From contig JBBBDQ010000225.1 in the NCBI GenBank assembly GCA_037127315.1, forward strand, positions 1,664,501 to 1,728,500: DNA of 64,000 nucleotides, written 5' to 3'. This document shows positions 42,481 to 52,962 of this stretch, one piece after another. The stretch's first letter is position 1. Each line of letters begins with the position of its first letter. The notes below the pieces were generated by a model. The model was not told the DNA's origin, did not search any database, and worked only from the letters and a program-made list of their open reading frames with translations. Both the position numbers and the translations under genes were made by a program. The stretch comes from Ascarosepion bandense. Its lineage: Eukaryota; Mollusca; Cephalopoda; Sepiida; Sepiidae.

Positions 42481-42690
42481 CCTCCCGGCAGTCGAATTGG
42501 CCATCAAAGTCGCTATACCCGCTTCTGGCATTGAGCCTTCTTCCTGGCAGTTGATCAGCCATCGAAGTCCGCAATATCAGCTTCTGGCATTGATCCTGCT
42601 TTCCCGGCAGTCGATCAGCCATCGAAGCTGCCACACCAGCTTCTGGCTCTGATCCTGCTTTTACAGTCGAATCGGCCACTCGGAGTCGCA
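42462..42690 (+). repeat. 59-bp minisatellite
   Basis: Units begin with GCTTCYGGC at 42462, 42521, 42580 and 42639, exactly 59 bp apart. Each has GATCCTGC, CCCGGCAGT and CCATCGAAG blocks. GC content is much higher than in the surroundings. It joins the preceding repeat without a gap. Confidence 0.9.
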
Positions 42691-43190
42691 GCCGCGACGA
42701 CCCTACTTCTACTCGGCCCTGTTTAGGTATTCCGCTTCCTTAACCCCTCGGTACGGTCTCGCATCCGCGACGACCTTAGCTTGACTCGGTCCTGTTTAGG
42801 GACTGCCTTTCTCCAAGCGCCCCCCACTGGCACAAGCTCGTTTCCACGCTCGTCACTTCAACCCGGGCCCGAAGACGGAACGTCCCGAAACAGCCAGGCG
42901 ACTCTTCTAGCATCATCCAGCCGACCATCTACCGCTGCGAACGCCTCATCTCGACCCGGCACCGGACGAGGTCTCAACGCTCACCGCACCAACTCCTTAG
43001 CGGCTACTACCCTCCGGACATGGAGCCTACCCGAACAACAACTTGTACCAACTTACATAAATAAAAAACAAGGTTGTTATTGTTTTTACCTCTGCCTTTG
43101 TCTCCTCATTGTCTTGACTGTTCACACTTATCAAAATTCAAGTTTGAAGGATCGACTTCATCCGACGACCCAGCAACAAACTAAAAATTA
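42691..43190 (+). other. GC-rich stretch of unknown origin
   Basis: A ~72-bp block with CCGCGACGACC and CTCGG(C/T)CCTGTTTAGG occurs twice (~42693 and ~42765). The open frame 42781-43191 is Ser/Thr/Pro-rich and resembles nothing I know. The composition suggests insertion of a foreign element whose other end is not obvious. Confidence 0.5.
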
Positions 43191-44515
43191 AATTACAAAA
43201 AGTAGCACTGAATGGGAAAGTAAATAAGAAATATAACCTTAGACAGCAATAAAATAAAAAACTTAAGGAGGGGAAAGTATATAGTGGGTTAGTTATCTAT
43301 TCTTTTTCCGTTGTAGTGGGAGTCCGTTCTAGTGAAGGGTAGTTGTATACTGTTGCAGGTTAACGGAATTAGGCCTTGTGGTAGATAGCCCACTATAAGT
43401 CATAAATGATTATAAAATCAAGAAAAGCAAATTGAGTTGAAAAATAACATTTATATATATATATATATATACATATCAATTAATGTTTTTACAATTAAAG
43501 TAATGCTTGAATATAGATCTAACGGAGGTTAAATGTTCATGGCAAATAATAAGCTGAAAGAGATTTAAGGCTTAGGAATGTTGTTCATTTTGGCAATAGA
43601 AGGCTGACAAGGAGAATTCGATACTTAAAGCAGTGTGGAGGCGTCTTGTACGTAAGGAATGTCTTTGATGTATTCGCTCCTTAGGTCAGTAAGTACTTTT
43701 GAGACAGGGAAGAAAGTAAGGAGAGGTGTAGGGAGGCGAACATAGTAGCCGCTTGACTTGGTCAAGGGAGGTACTAATCACGCTCTTCTGTCCGTCGGTC
43801 TGTCTGTCTGTCTGTTCTCTGTCTCGGCTTTTTATATCTGCTTTTTGGATCAAAAGCAGCTCGTTTGGGATTTCACACGTGAATTTGATTCTGGGCTCCC
43901 CATTGGCTGATAAATAAAATTCGCGTAGGCTCGCGAAATGGAAATTTGATATTTGATTAATTTTTATTTTTTAACCGGAACATCTGCGCGAACCCGGATG
44001 CGCAGCGACGACTTTTGGTCATTTGCCTTTTTGTCGTGAGAGAGCAAACATCCGGTCCATCGCTTTTGTTCGGTTGGTATCGCCACAAGAATTCACAGAT
44101 AAAAAACATCCAATAAGAACGTGTACTTGTCAACAAAAATATAATAAAATTGTAATCTGGGAAGACTTGGTTTTAAAAAACCAACATCGTGGTCAAAACT
44201 GGGTAAAAACTAACAATTGAAATAAAAATTAAAAAATATAAAGCAATAGTTTCATAAGCCAAATAAACAAAATAAAACAGCCAAAGCCGAGTAAAAAGAA
44301 AAATCATAAATAAAAGGACTGAAAACAAAAAGAAAGAAACCAAAAATCAAAAACAAATGGGGATTTCAAACAATACTCTGAAAATAAAGTTCTTTTTGAA
44401 GAAAGTAATGAGTATGTCCTGGTCAAACGCACGTTAGTAAATCACTTACTCTTACTCTTTGCTTCTACAAAGCAGAACTGCTACTTATATATATTTTGGA
44501 CAAGTTCAAGTGTCA
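43191..44515. other. No gene seen; microsatellites
   Basis: Contains a (TA)n run at 43450-43472 and a GTCT tetranucleotide run at 43795-43815. A TATAGTGGG block near 43281 has an inverted partner, CCCACTATA, near 43389. The PPT-like AGGAGGGGAAAG just before it resembles an LTR junction, but no second copy is found. Confidence 0.45.
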
Positions 44516-45560
44516 TGTGGGTAAGTCCCCATAGCATTAATATAATTAACAATGAAAGTATGAAAAAATTAACTTTTTCAATTAACTTTTTATTTTTTAT
44601 CATACAGGCAATGTATTTGACTAAAATTAAAGTAAGTTCTTTTACTTCAATTCACATTACTAGTTAATGTACTGAAATTTGTACTGAATCTAAATGAAAT
44701 TATACCAAAATGTGCTATTTTCAATTAAATTTTACTTTTTATGCTTTTTAGATTGAATATGAAAGAAATGTGCTTTTTAAATCATATGATTTAAATTAAT
44801 AAATTCTAAATATAAATATTAATGAAAGTATGTGAAAATATGTTTTTCAATCAACTTTTAACAAGTGGTAAATACAAAATAAGAATAACTTTCTTTTCTT
44901 CACAATTGGCAACAAATTATTTATCGCAGTATTTTTACTAGTCAAATTTTGTGCACTTTTCTTGAGAGCAGGCTCCAGTCAGTTTTCTTAATTTTTCTAA
45001 AGCTCACAATCTGATTGGCTAACTAATTTCACAAAAATATTTCTGCACAAAATGTAATTTTCTCACTGAGGCGTTTTGATCCACTTCTGCTACTATTTAT
45101 TTAACCAAGACAACCTAGCTACAATTTCAGTTCAGCCTGAAAGCAGATGCCCCTGTACATTCGCCATGAAATATAACAACACTGGCCCACATCTTTATCA
45201 TGCTGTGCTAACTTAACTGCTGCTAACTAAATCTATGTCACTACAAACTTCACTTATTTATTTCACCCAGTTTAATAATCACAAGAAAGCCAAACACAGA
45301 GAGAATAAAAGCAAAGACTATGCTTCACTGATGTCACATTTCATGATAATAAATTAATAACAGATGATTGCCAAGACTCTTTCTCCTGTTAAAGCTAAGT
45401 ACCCAAAAATACATCTTTTATATTGAATTCCACTGTAATATTTTAACATGAAAATGAACTTTTTCAATTTGTTTTAATCATTCTGGAAACCTTGTTTATA
45501 TGGAATTCAATATAATACTTTTGTGTGAAAATTAATTATGAGAATGAACTTAGTGCCTGA
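44516..45560 (+). repeat. AT-rich satellite, left segment (degenerate)
   Basis: Phrases typical of the monomer (ATGAAATTATACCAAAATG, GCTATTTTCAATTAAATTTTAC, TGAATATGAAAGAAATGTGCTTTTT) are recognisable at ~44690-44790 and more weakly elsewhere. The array is less regular than at 58.6-59.6 kb. Confidence 0.55.
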
Positions 45561-46045
45561 TGTAATATAACAATCTGGCCCCACCCGAGGAAGGTTGATG
45601 CAAGCGATGGTGTTTCCCGTCGGTGAAGGGGTCGGCGAACGACAAGACAGGTGTTTGAGAAATACATCCTGTCGGGGCCTGGAGCGGATGTCGTTTGACC
45701 TTATTTCCGACAGCGGCGGAAATGACTACGGAGGCAAACAGAACAGGTGTCTCTTGGCATTACGTAGGCGTTGCGTGGGCGAGGCAAAACCGGAAGGAAA
45801 GTCCCGGTTATAGAAGACTATAAAAAGACCTCGACACACGGATTCGCAGCAGAGAACGGCCAGTGGAAGCAGAGGGACACCACAGGCAAAAACTACACTC
45901 CCGTCGACCCATTCTATGTGCGCTCTCACTCTTCCATTCTCTGTTCCACACGGGTTCGTCGTCAAGAATAAAAATATAACCTTATATTTTTATATATGCG
46001 TGTTCTCGTTATTTTGTCGTCGTACGGCGATATATAACATACGCA
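45561..46045 (+). repeat. BEL-2 5' LTR
   Basis: Starts TGTAATATAACA and ends with ACATACGCA. It has a CTATAAAAAG TATA-like box near 45820 and an AATAAAAATAT polyadenylation-like signal near 45967. Directly followed by AATTGGTGCCTAGTGAC, a plausible tRNA primer site. No second copy is found, so the boundaries are inferred. Confidence 0.65.
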
Positions 46046-46317
46046 AATTGGTGCCTAGTGACTTGCTGTTTTAAGACAACAACAACAACAAAACAGATAG
46101 ATGCGAACTTGGTTACCACGGCGACAATTGAAATTCGACGGAATTAAAACAACTAGATAGAGGAAGAAAAAGAAAAAAGAAGACGAAAATAGAAAGCAAC
46201 CGGACGACCATAGACGACATCAACGAAAGGTAGGTGACTTTTGATTCGATCTTGTGTGTGTTCTGCTCTTGTTCATAAGTTTATAATAAGTCTAAAAAAA
46301 AAAAAAAAAAAAATGGA

Positions 46318-46517
46318 ACTAAATAGTAATTATTTTTAATATTTACTGAAAAATATTTTCACGGTTGAATTTTTTCAATTATAAGTTTTTGTCACGAAAA
46401 ATTTGTATTTCAATTGTATAAACGCTTAATCCTTATGGCTTTAGGATTTATTCCAAAAATTCCTTATTTGGAATATGAGCGTTTCTTTTGGTCATAAGTA
46501 CAAATTTGAATATGTCC
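46318..46517 (+). repeat. ~200-bp repeat R, copy 1 (BEL-2 leader)
   Basis: Matches 52963-53180, which has a short insertion. It includes a 65-nt segment at 46420-46484 able to fold as a closed three-way junction (see separate entry). No coding capacity. Confidence 0.85.
46420..46484 (+). other. Potential three-way-junction RNA fold
   Basis: The outer stem AAACGCT/AGCGTTT (7 bp) closes two hairpins: AATCCT/AGGATT (6 bp, 9-nt loop) and ATTCCAAA/TTTGGAAT (8 bp, 9-nt loop). Only five bases are unpaired at the junction. The same fold exists at 53084-53148, where the one stem change is a G-U-compatible substitution. A role (packaging, structured leader, or small ncRNA) is not established. Confidence 0.5.
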
Positions 46518-47724
46518 TTGGAAATGAACGCTTCCGTGGTCATATGCACTAATTTCAAAATCTGGCGCAATGCGGAAAAAATTATCGTCTACAAAATTTT
46601 TCGTTTGCGTAAGCTTGTCAAAATAAAATCCGAGCGTCACAAACTATTCGGATTTTCTTCGATCTCTTCGGATATTCCGAATAAATCGTAATTTTCTAAG
46701 ATGCGAAAAAATGTATTCGTAACTTAAATTTATTAACTTAAAAGAGGTAGAATTATTGTAAATCGCTAAGACGTATTACAAATGTCCTCTATATCAATAT
46801 TTATACATATTAACTGTGTTAATATGTAATTTATTCAAGTTAAAATTATTGTTTTGATAACTTGAATGTAAATGGCTCTTTAGACTTTCAGTCTATAATA
46901 TAAAAGTCACTTAAATATTTTAAATAATAGGGTGAATATAACCCTTTGTTTACATTTATGCGTATTTAATTTACGTATATACATATTATTTTAGAAAAAA
47001 AACATCAGTAAAGTTTTTCTATGTGTAAAATCTTTAATATAATATAACTCAAAATTAAATATTGAGCTTTTAATAATACTGCCTTTTTGATAAGTAAAAG
47101 ACAATGTAATTTGTTTCCGTTAGTGTAATTAACGGAAAAATTATTATTATCTGATGTATACAAACAGTTAAAGGGAAGTAACTTATACCATTTCAGTCTT
47201 TCTTAACTAATTTTAATATTTATTTTTTCGTGAACATTTGTAAAAATCTGTTACAACGTTTATCGTACTAGCTTAAAGAGCCTTTTACCTTTTATTGTAT
47301 ATTATTGTTCTTTTAAAATTAATAAAGATTGTTTTTTGGATTGGACTCTCAGAATTTATAATTCTTATTTCGATAACGGTAACAGCAACTTTCTAAAATC
47401 GCAGAGATTTTTTATAATTAATTCTTTACTCTGCTTAAAAGATTGATAAATCTTTTTTTATTCTGCATAAATGAATATTTTTTACAGATTTTTTTTCATT
47501 CTGCATAAAAGTCTACGCTTTCTGCTTAAAGACTAGGCTTTCTGCTTAATAGCTATCTGGTTTTTCCTCAAAAGGATAGGCTTTTTGTTTAAAAGTTTTC
47601 GGTCTTTTTATTTTTATAAGAAAGCCTGCACTTATTTTTATATTGCTAAGCTAAGTTTTATAGTGGTCTGATCCAAATAGGTAAGCGTTTGTCGTAATAG
47701 ATTTATTTTTATATTTGTATTAAT

Positions 47725-48669
47725 ATGGGTACAGAATTTAAGAAGAGTTGTGCCAAGTTAATTAAGAACATTGAGTTTTTAAAGGCTACTGTTAGCCGTA
47801 ATTTTGGTTCATTTTCTATTGACGAGGAAAATGAACAATCATTTTGTGTTTTTAAAAAAGGCATATTTTCCTTCTTGGAAAAAATTGACAGCAAAATTGA
47901 TGAACTGCTAAATCTTCATATTGGATAAAGATCAAGATGCAGACGACTGCAACGATGTAGTGGATGGAAGTGTTGTTTTTCGGAGAAGGATCGAGACGAA
48001 GCTTGTAGAGATGCAGACGACATTTGGAATTGATGCGGAAACTTCTTCAAGGGCCCAGTCAACCGACTCTAGAAATACCTCCCATGATGCATGTTGCCGA
48101 AAATGAGCTGTCCTGTTTTCCAGGGAAACGAGCAAGATAAGTTTGCTTTTAAAATTTTTTTAACTCAATTTGAAAACTTTATGTCTAACGTTAAGGCCAA
48201 CTCATGCACATTACAAATTTTGAAAGGTTACCTAAGAGGTTATCCTTTACAAGTTATTCAACATCTGTCAATTTCAGATGTAAACTATTCTATTGCTATA
48301 GACCTTCTAAAATCTGAATTTTTAGATTTAGGTCTTATTAAAAAATGCATTTTTAATGATATTTTAAATATTAAATTTAGTAGTGACCATGACCTTGTGC
48401 CAGTTAAAATATTTTTCACAAAACTGAAAGCTGATTTAATTGAGCTTAAGTCCTCTTTTGATTTAGATTTTTTCGACGAGGGAACTGCTGGTTGTGATTT
48501 AATGAGCCACATAATTTTTGATAAATTACCCAATATATTAAAAAGTGAAATTATAAATCTGGCTGGTACCACTTATCCCAGTCTAAATTTTATCCTGTAT
48601 CAGTTTTCGGACATTATTAAGAAATTAGAATATACTTCTTTACAGAATACCCATGTTTCTCCTTCATAA
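47725..48669 (+). pseudogene. BEL-2 gag
   Basis: Frames 47725-47928 (helical N-terminus, MGTEFKKSCAKLIKNIEFLKATVSRNF) and 48091-48669. The second has SCPVFQGNEQDKFAFKIFLTQFENFM, LKGYLRGYPLQVIQHLSISDVNYSIAIDLLKSEFLDLGLI and KLPNILKSEIINLAG, the DUF1759-like capsid of BEL/Pao. It is colinear with BEL-1 gag. A frameshift and a stop lie in 47928-48091. Confidence 0.8.
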
Positions 48670-48783
48670 TAAACCTGTTATTACTCAAGGTCACAAGTCT
48701 AGTAAAACATACCTGAAAATTTTCCATACATTGTTACCAAAAAGAAGTATAAATGTTATTTATGTCTGACAAACTTTCATGAA

Positions 48784-49011
48784 ATGTCTGTTTGTAGTAA
48801 ATATCCCTCAGTAGAAACTAAATTAAAAAGATGTAAGGATCTAGGTTTATGTGGCCGTTGCGCCAGACCAGGTCACTCATCTAAACAATGTTTAGGTGTC
48901 AAAAAGTTTTTTAAACCATGTAAATTTTGTAATGAAAAAACTCATTTTGGGCACTTTGTCCTAATAAGGTCTCTACTTCTTCAAATATTTGTTTGGGCTC
49001 GGCTCTTATAG
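48784..49011 (+). pseudogene. BEL-2 zinc knuckles
   Basis: KRCKDLGLCGRCARPGHSSKQC and CKFCNEKTHFGHF provide two CxxC...H...C-type knuckles, the second missing its final cysteine. They correspond to the knuckles of BEL-1 at 35400-35549. Confidence 0.75.
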
Positions 49012-49337
49012 AACATGACCTTCTCCTTCCAATCGTTCAGGTTATGGTAATTAAAAATAAAAATACCTTTAAATTTAATTGTTTGAGAGACACTGGAAGT
49101 CAGACGTCATATTTTTCTGCTAAAATCTTGGAAAATCTGGCCTTATCATTTGAAAATCTCCCTAAAAAGAAGTTTGATGTAAAAACTTTTATTGATCAAA
49201 AATCTAAGTCTCTTGGTGAGATTACGTTAAACATAGTTGTGGGAGACTGGGGATCACTAAAGCATGGGTCCCAAAGGGCCAGCTTATATACTTTTCAGAG
49301 ATTCGAAATCGGCTCAAAACAGGCCGTAAGATTTTAG
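48993..49337 (+). pseudogene. BEL-2 protease region
   Basis: FNCLRDTGSQTSYFSAKILENLAL has the aspartic protease active site Asp-Thr-Gly-Ser. It is followed by KTFIDQKSKSLGEITLNIVVGD, then the frame becomes unrelated near 49245. The LIGxD block is not found, so the domain is cut. Confidence 0.75.
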
Positions 49338-49447
49338 GCGCAAAAATGAGTCTGAGCCAATGGGATTGCTTAAACTGCAATCTAGAGCACTGATTAGCTA
49401 ATGCGTTTATGTTGGAATAATCCAAGTTGAATAACCTGTAACCGGGG

Positions 49448-50024
49448 GTGGATAGCTTGTTCTATTCCTACAACTTTAATACTATGGTCGCGGCTCACAA
49501 TCCAAATATTAACAACTGGGTTAATTTTGTTTTAGATCCTAATCCATTTCTCGCCTTAAAGAATCTTTGTGCGGCTATGATAACCAGAAAATTAGGCCTG
49601 TTTTTAATTGTTCGTTGGAAACAAACGGTGCTCCTTGTTTAAACAAAGCTGTTTATCCAGGGATAAATTTAATCATAAATATGCTGAATATTTTAATTTA
49701 TTTCAGCAGAAACAAATATGTATTTCTAGCTGACATCCGCAAAGCATTCCTAATGATTAAATTAAAAACTGAAAAAGATAAGAATAGATTCTGTTTTTTT
49801 TTTTTATGAAAGTTGGGGATCAGTTGGTCTGTTTCAGATATAAAACGTTAATTTTTGGATTTGTGGCTAGCCCCTTTATACTTAACTTTTTAATACAATT
49901 CCATTTAAAAAGTTATTCGTACAACTAATGTGAGATGTTAAGCACAAGATTTTATGTGTATAATTTAATTTTCACTAGTAATTCTCCTGATTCATTATAG
50001 AAAAGCTATTGTGACTCTAGTATA
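49448..50024 (+). pseudogene. BEL-2 RT (N-terminus deleted)
   Basis: FVLDPNPFLALKNL equals the protease-RT linker of BEL-1 but runs within a few bases into KIRPVFNCSLETNGAPCLNKAVYPGINLI, so ~120 codons present in BEL-1 are missing. ADIRKAFLMIKL holds motif A. Next come KTLIFGFVASPFILNFL and RFYVYNLIF. The catalytic YVDN/YVDD box reads YVYN, so the motif C Asp is lost. Confidence 0.8.
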
Positions 50025-50507
50025 ATGGGTGAAGGTAATTTTCACCTTAGATCTTGTAATTCAAATTCAGACAAACTAAGGAAACAAATGGTTGCTGACA
50101 ATACTATGATAGAGCATGGCAGTGACCTGGTTAAAATGCTAGGTTATAATTATGATTATCTAAAAGACGTTTTAATGCTGAACGTTAAAATAATCGATTC
50201 TTCTGCAAATACTAAAAGGAAGATTTTGACTCAAACTGCTGGGGTATTTGATCCTCTCTCATTATGTTTACCTGTGACAGTGAGAGGAAAATTATTACTA
50301 CGTGATTTGTGGAAATTAAAGCTTGGCTGGGATGATATAATACCAGCTGACAAGGTTAAAGAATGGAGAAATTTAGCTCCAGAATTAACCATGTTAAGGA
50401 AATTTGCATTTCCTAGATTTGTGTATAGGGATGATTTATCTACTGATATATTTGTATTTTGTGACGCTTCTAAATCTGCCTATGGCTGTGCTATTTATCT
50501 TGTATAA
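50025..50507 (+). pseudogene. BEL-2 RT connection and RNase H start
   Basis: KMLGYNYDYLKDVLMLNV, RKILTQTAGVFDPLSLCLPVTVRGKLLLRDLWKLKLGWDD and FVYRDDLSTDIFVFCDASKSAYGCAIYLV. The last contains the first RNase H Asp in FCDASxxAYG. An in-frame stop follows the YLV. Confidence 0.85.
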
Positions 50508-50554
50508 AATGGAAAATCTTCTCTTTTTTTTTTGCCAAATCTAAAGTAGCCCCT

Positions 50555-50986
50555 ATGATTCAGAAATCTCATCCTACTTTGGAATTGTTACCCGTATATC
50601 TGGCAATTAAGTGTTTAAAAAGCCTATTTAATATAATTTACCGACTTGAAATTAAAAACGTTTTTATGGCTGTAGATGCACAAGTCGTCTTAGCTTGGCT
50701 GTTATCATCCAAAGTTAATCGCAAAAATACTTTTGTCAGCAACAGACTAAAAGATATTAGCCTGTATAGGGAAGAATTATCTTCTAAATATGGTGTAAAC
50801 CTATGTTTTAGGTACGTTCCTTCATTGCAAAATCCTGCTGACATTATAACTAGAGGTCTATCTAACAAGAAATTTAAGTCCTGTTTTGACTTTTGGGTAA
50901 GAGGCTCAGTGTGGATAAGTGAGGATCCTGTAAAGTGGCCTGTGAGTTATTTAAAATGTCTGAGAGAAAATGACAAAGTACCGTAG
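50555..50986 (+). pseudogene. BEL-2 RNase H remainder
   Basis: PTLELLPVYLAIKCLKSLF (catalytic Glu), VFMAVDAQVVLAWLLSSK (catalytic Asp), FVSNRLKDISLY and QNPADIITRGLSNKKF. Colinear with BEL-1 RNase H. The domain is nearly complete apart from a frameshift at ~50520. Confidence 0.85.
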
Positions 50987-51053
50987 TACGGTTGAGATTA
51001 AACGGTTATTAAACTCCCCGAGCTAGACAATATGTTATAGTTTACTTGGCTGG

Positions 51054-51548
51054 TTGCTTTGTGTGTATAAATACCCTAAGTTAACAAATCTTACAAAGTA
51101 TAGGGTAAATTTAGTGAGGCCTTTCTTTCATACTGGAATGGATTTTACTGGACCTTTATGGATCTACAGGAAAGAAGAAAATATAAAACTTTACTTGCTT
51201 GTATTCACATGCCTTAATGTAAGGGCTATACATATTGAGCTGTTGGAGGATATGAACATGAAATCTTTTGTTTTAATTTTGATCAGATTTTCGAATCTGT
51301 ATGTTATTCCTGAATACTTATATAGTGATAATTCTAGATCTTTCATTTCTGGTTGTAACATTATAAATCAGTTTTTAAATTCTTCCGACTACCAAAATAG
51401 ATTTGAAATTTTCCAGATTAAACATCTTACTATTCCGCTATATTCCCCATGGTTTGGTTGCGTGTGGGAGAGAATGATTAAAACCATAAAAAAAAAATGT
51501 TTATATAAATCTATAGGTAGAACCAAGATGAATTTTATGAGCTGCTGA
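51054..51548 (+). pseudogene. BEL-2 integrase core
   Basis: The zinc-binding domain is missing (the frame joins RNase H within 70 bases). GMDFTGPL supplies the first Asp, YSDNSRSF the second and WERMIKTI the Glu, the BEL-type DDE core. It ends at 51548 with a stop. SSNIPSAINSRPLTY follows out of frame. Confidence 0.85.
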
Positions 51549-51777
51549 CTTTGTTATCAAATATTCCAAGTGCAATTAATTCAAGACCTCTTACTTACAG
51601 ATGTTCGTCTGATTCTGGTGTAGATATCATTTCACCTATTAATTTTCATCAATCCGTATGCTAAAGAAGGCCTAATGCTCAAAATAGAAAAAAGTAATGA
51701 TTGCATTATAACTCCTAATAGACTAGACACTGTAATGTCTCTTGATAATAGAGATAAATTACTGAAAAACTTTCACA

Positions 51778-51796
51778 AACTTTGGTATGATGAATA
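51778..51796. repeat. Left 19-bp target duplication of 5S SINE
   Basis: AACTTTGGTATGATGAATA, perfectly repeated at 52179-52197. Confidence 0.95.
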
Positions 51797-52178
51797 TGTA
51801 TGTATGTCGCATTCACCCTAGTCGGGTTGAGCGGGCTTCCTCCCTGACGGAGCAAGTCTCATTGGGATTTGTTTAAGGGCAGGGTCCCAAGTCCTACCCC
51901 GTTATTTAACCCATAACTGGAGGGAACGGACGGATTAATACCTTTCCCAAGGGTACTAGTGCGCAAGTGAGTGCAGTGTGCTCGACTGAAATTGGAACTC
52001 GGCTCACCGATTTCCCCCTCCAAGCCGACATCCACCGCACCACAACGCACATCAGTGAACGCTAACAGCACCTGGTATTCCCAAGTGGTCACCCACATAA
52101 GTACTGACCAGGCTCAACGTTGCTTAACTTCGGTGATCGAGCGGGAACCGGTGTATTCAACGTGACATGACCGTTAAC
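51797..52178 (-). mobile_element. 5S rRNA-derived SINE inserted in BEL-2
   Basis: A 382-bp insertion with perfect 19-bp direct repeats on both sides. On the minus strand it begins exactly with the 5' end of a 5S rRNA-like sequence (52178 down to 52061), then a ~250-bp unique body, and ends in a short ACAT tandem tail (51797-51808). This layout (pol III head, body, simple-repeat tail, long target duplication) is that of a SINE3-type retroposon moved by LINE machinery. Confidence 0.9.
52061..52178 (-). rRNA. 5S rRNA-like head of the SINE
   Basis: 118 nt. It begins GTTAACGG and ends GCTGTTAGC, which pair as helix I. The internal promoter parts are visible: GTTAAGCAACGTTG (A box), GCCTGGTCAGTACTT (intermediate region) and GTGGGTGACCACTTGG (C box). 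GGGAATACCAGGTGC near the end is canonical 5S. It is probably a retroposed copy and not a working rRNA gene. Confidence 0.85.
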
Positions 52179-52197
52179 AACTTTGGTATGATGAATA
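52179..52197. repeat. Right 19-bp target duplication of 5S SINE
   Basis: AACTTTGGTATGATGAATA, identical to 51778-51796. Confidence 0.95.
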
Positions 52198-52522
52198 CCT
52201 TCTTAACTTGAGAGAACAATGCAAAAACCTACATCAACAGCAATTTGTTAATAAACTGAAAGTTGATGACGTAGTGCTTGTTAAAAATCCTGCTAAAACT
52301 CGACCCTATTGGCTTTTGGATAGGGTCATAGATTTGATAATTGGTGACGATGGTAATGTGCGTTCAGCCAATGTTAAAAAAGGTGATGGTAGTATTCAGA
52401 TTCATTCCATCAAACATCTTTATCCTATGGAATTGTCATTGACACACGGCCATCAAACGCAAGTTGTTGTTGATGAAGTAAAGTATTTTTCTCCTGATTC
52501 TACTATTAATAGAAATACCTAG
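52198..52522 (+). pseudogene. BEL-2 C-terminal DUF5641-like domain
   Basis: KLKVDDVVLVKNPAKTRPYWLLDRVIDLIIGDDGNVRSANVKKGDGSIQIHSIKHLYPMEL is the classic end of BEL/Pao pol: VGDxVLI..D...R..W..GRI......DG..R.A.V......R....L.PLE. It continues the sequence before the SINE (TLWYDEY is rejoined on both sides by the target duplication). It ends with a stop at 52520. Confidence 0.85.
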
Positions 52523-52650
52523 TTTAATAGAAAATGCTATTCTTGTAAAAAAAAAAAAAAATGAGCAGCCTCTCTGGCCCACATATATAATATATAATGT
52601 TTGATAACAAAATTAGAGGGTCTATAGCTGTTTTATTTTTGATTTTTAAA

Positions 52651-52770
52651 CTATTTGCTGTAGACACTTGATAAGTGTATCAAGTGTAATTCTTAAACTT
52701 TCTTGTATAACTATTTGCTGTAAACACTTGAATATATCAAGTGTGAGTTGTAATTTTTTTATGGTAATGT
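52651..52770. repeat. 60-bp tandem pair with hairpin
   Basis: Units start CTATTTGCTGTA at 52651 and 52711. Each has an inverted repeat ACACTTGA...TCAAGTGT. In the first, ACACTTGAT/ATCAAGTGT pairs perfectly around AAGTGT (52664-52687). Confidence 0.85.
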
Positions 52771-52962
52771 CCACAACTAGGACATGTAGTAATATATCAT
52801 TTCTGAAACTGTTTCTAATTTTGTAATTTTTTCGTTCAGTCTCAGAATTTGAAAAGTGTATTTCTATTGTTTAACTTCTTCATATGCGATAAACTTTTAG
52901 GATTTCATCGCATTTTTTGTCTTGGGAGAATGTAAAAATTATTTTTCTGAATTTCAACTGAA

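Noticed and set aside
42781..43191. 136-codon plus-strand frame in the GC-rich block
   Set aside because: Long only because of GC-rich composition; no recognisable domain, and it begins within a duplicated noncoding block. Kept as a note, not as a gene.
52061..52178. A functional 5S rRNA gene
   Set aside because: The perfect target duplication, fused body and simple-repeat tail show a SINE copy; there is no tandem 5S array or T-run terminator right after the gene.
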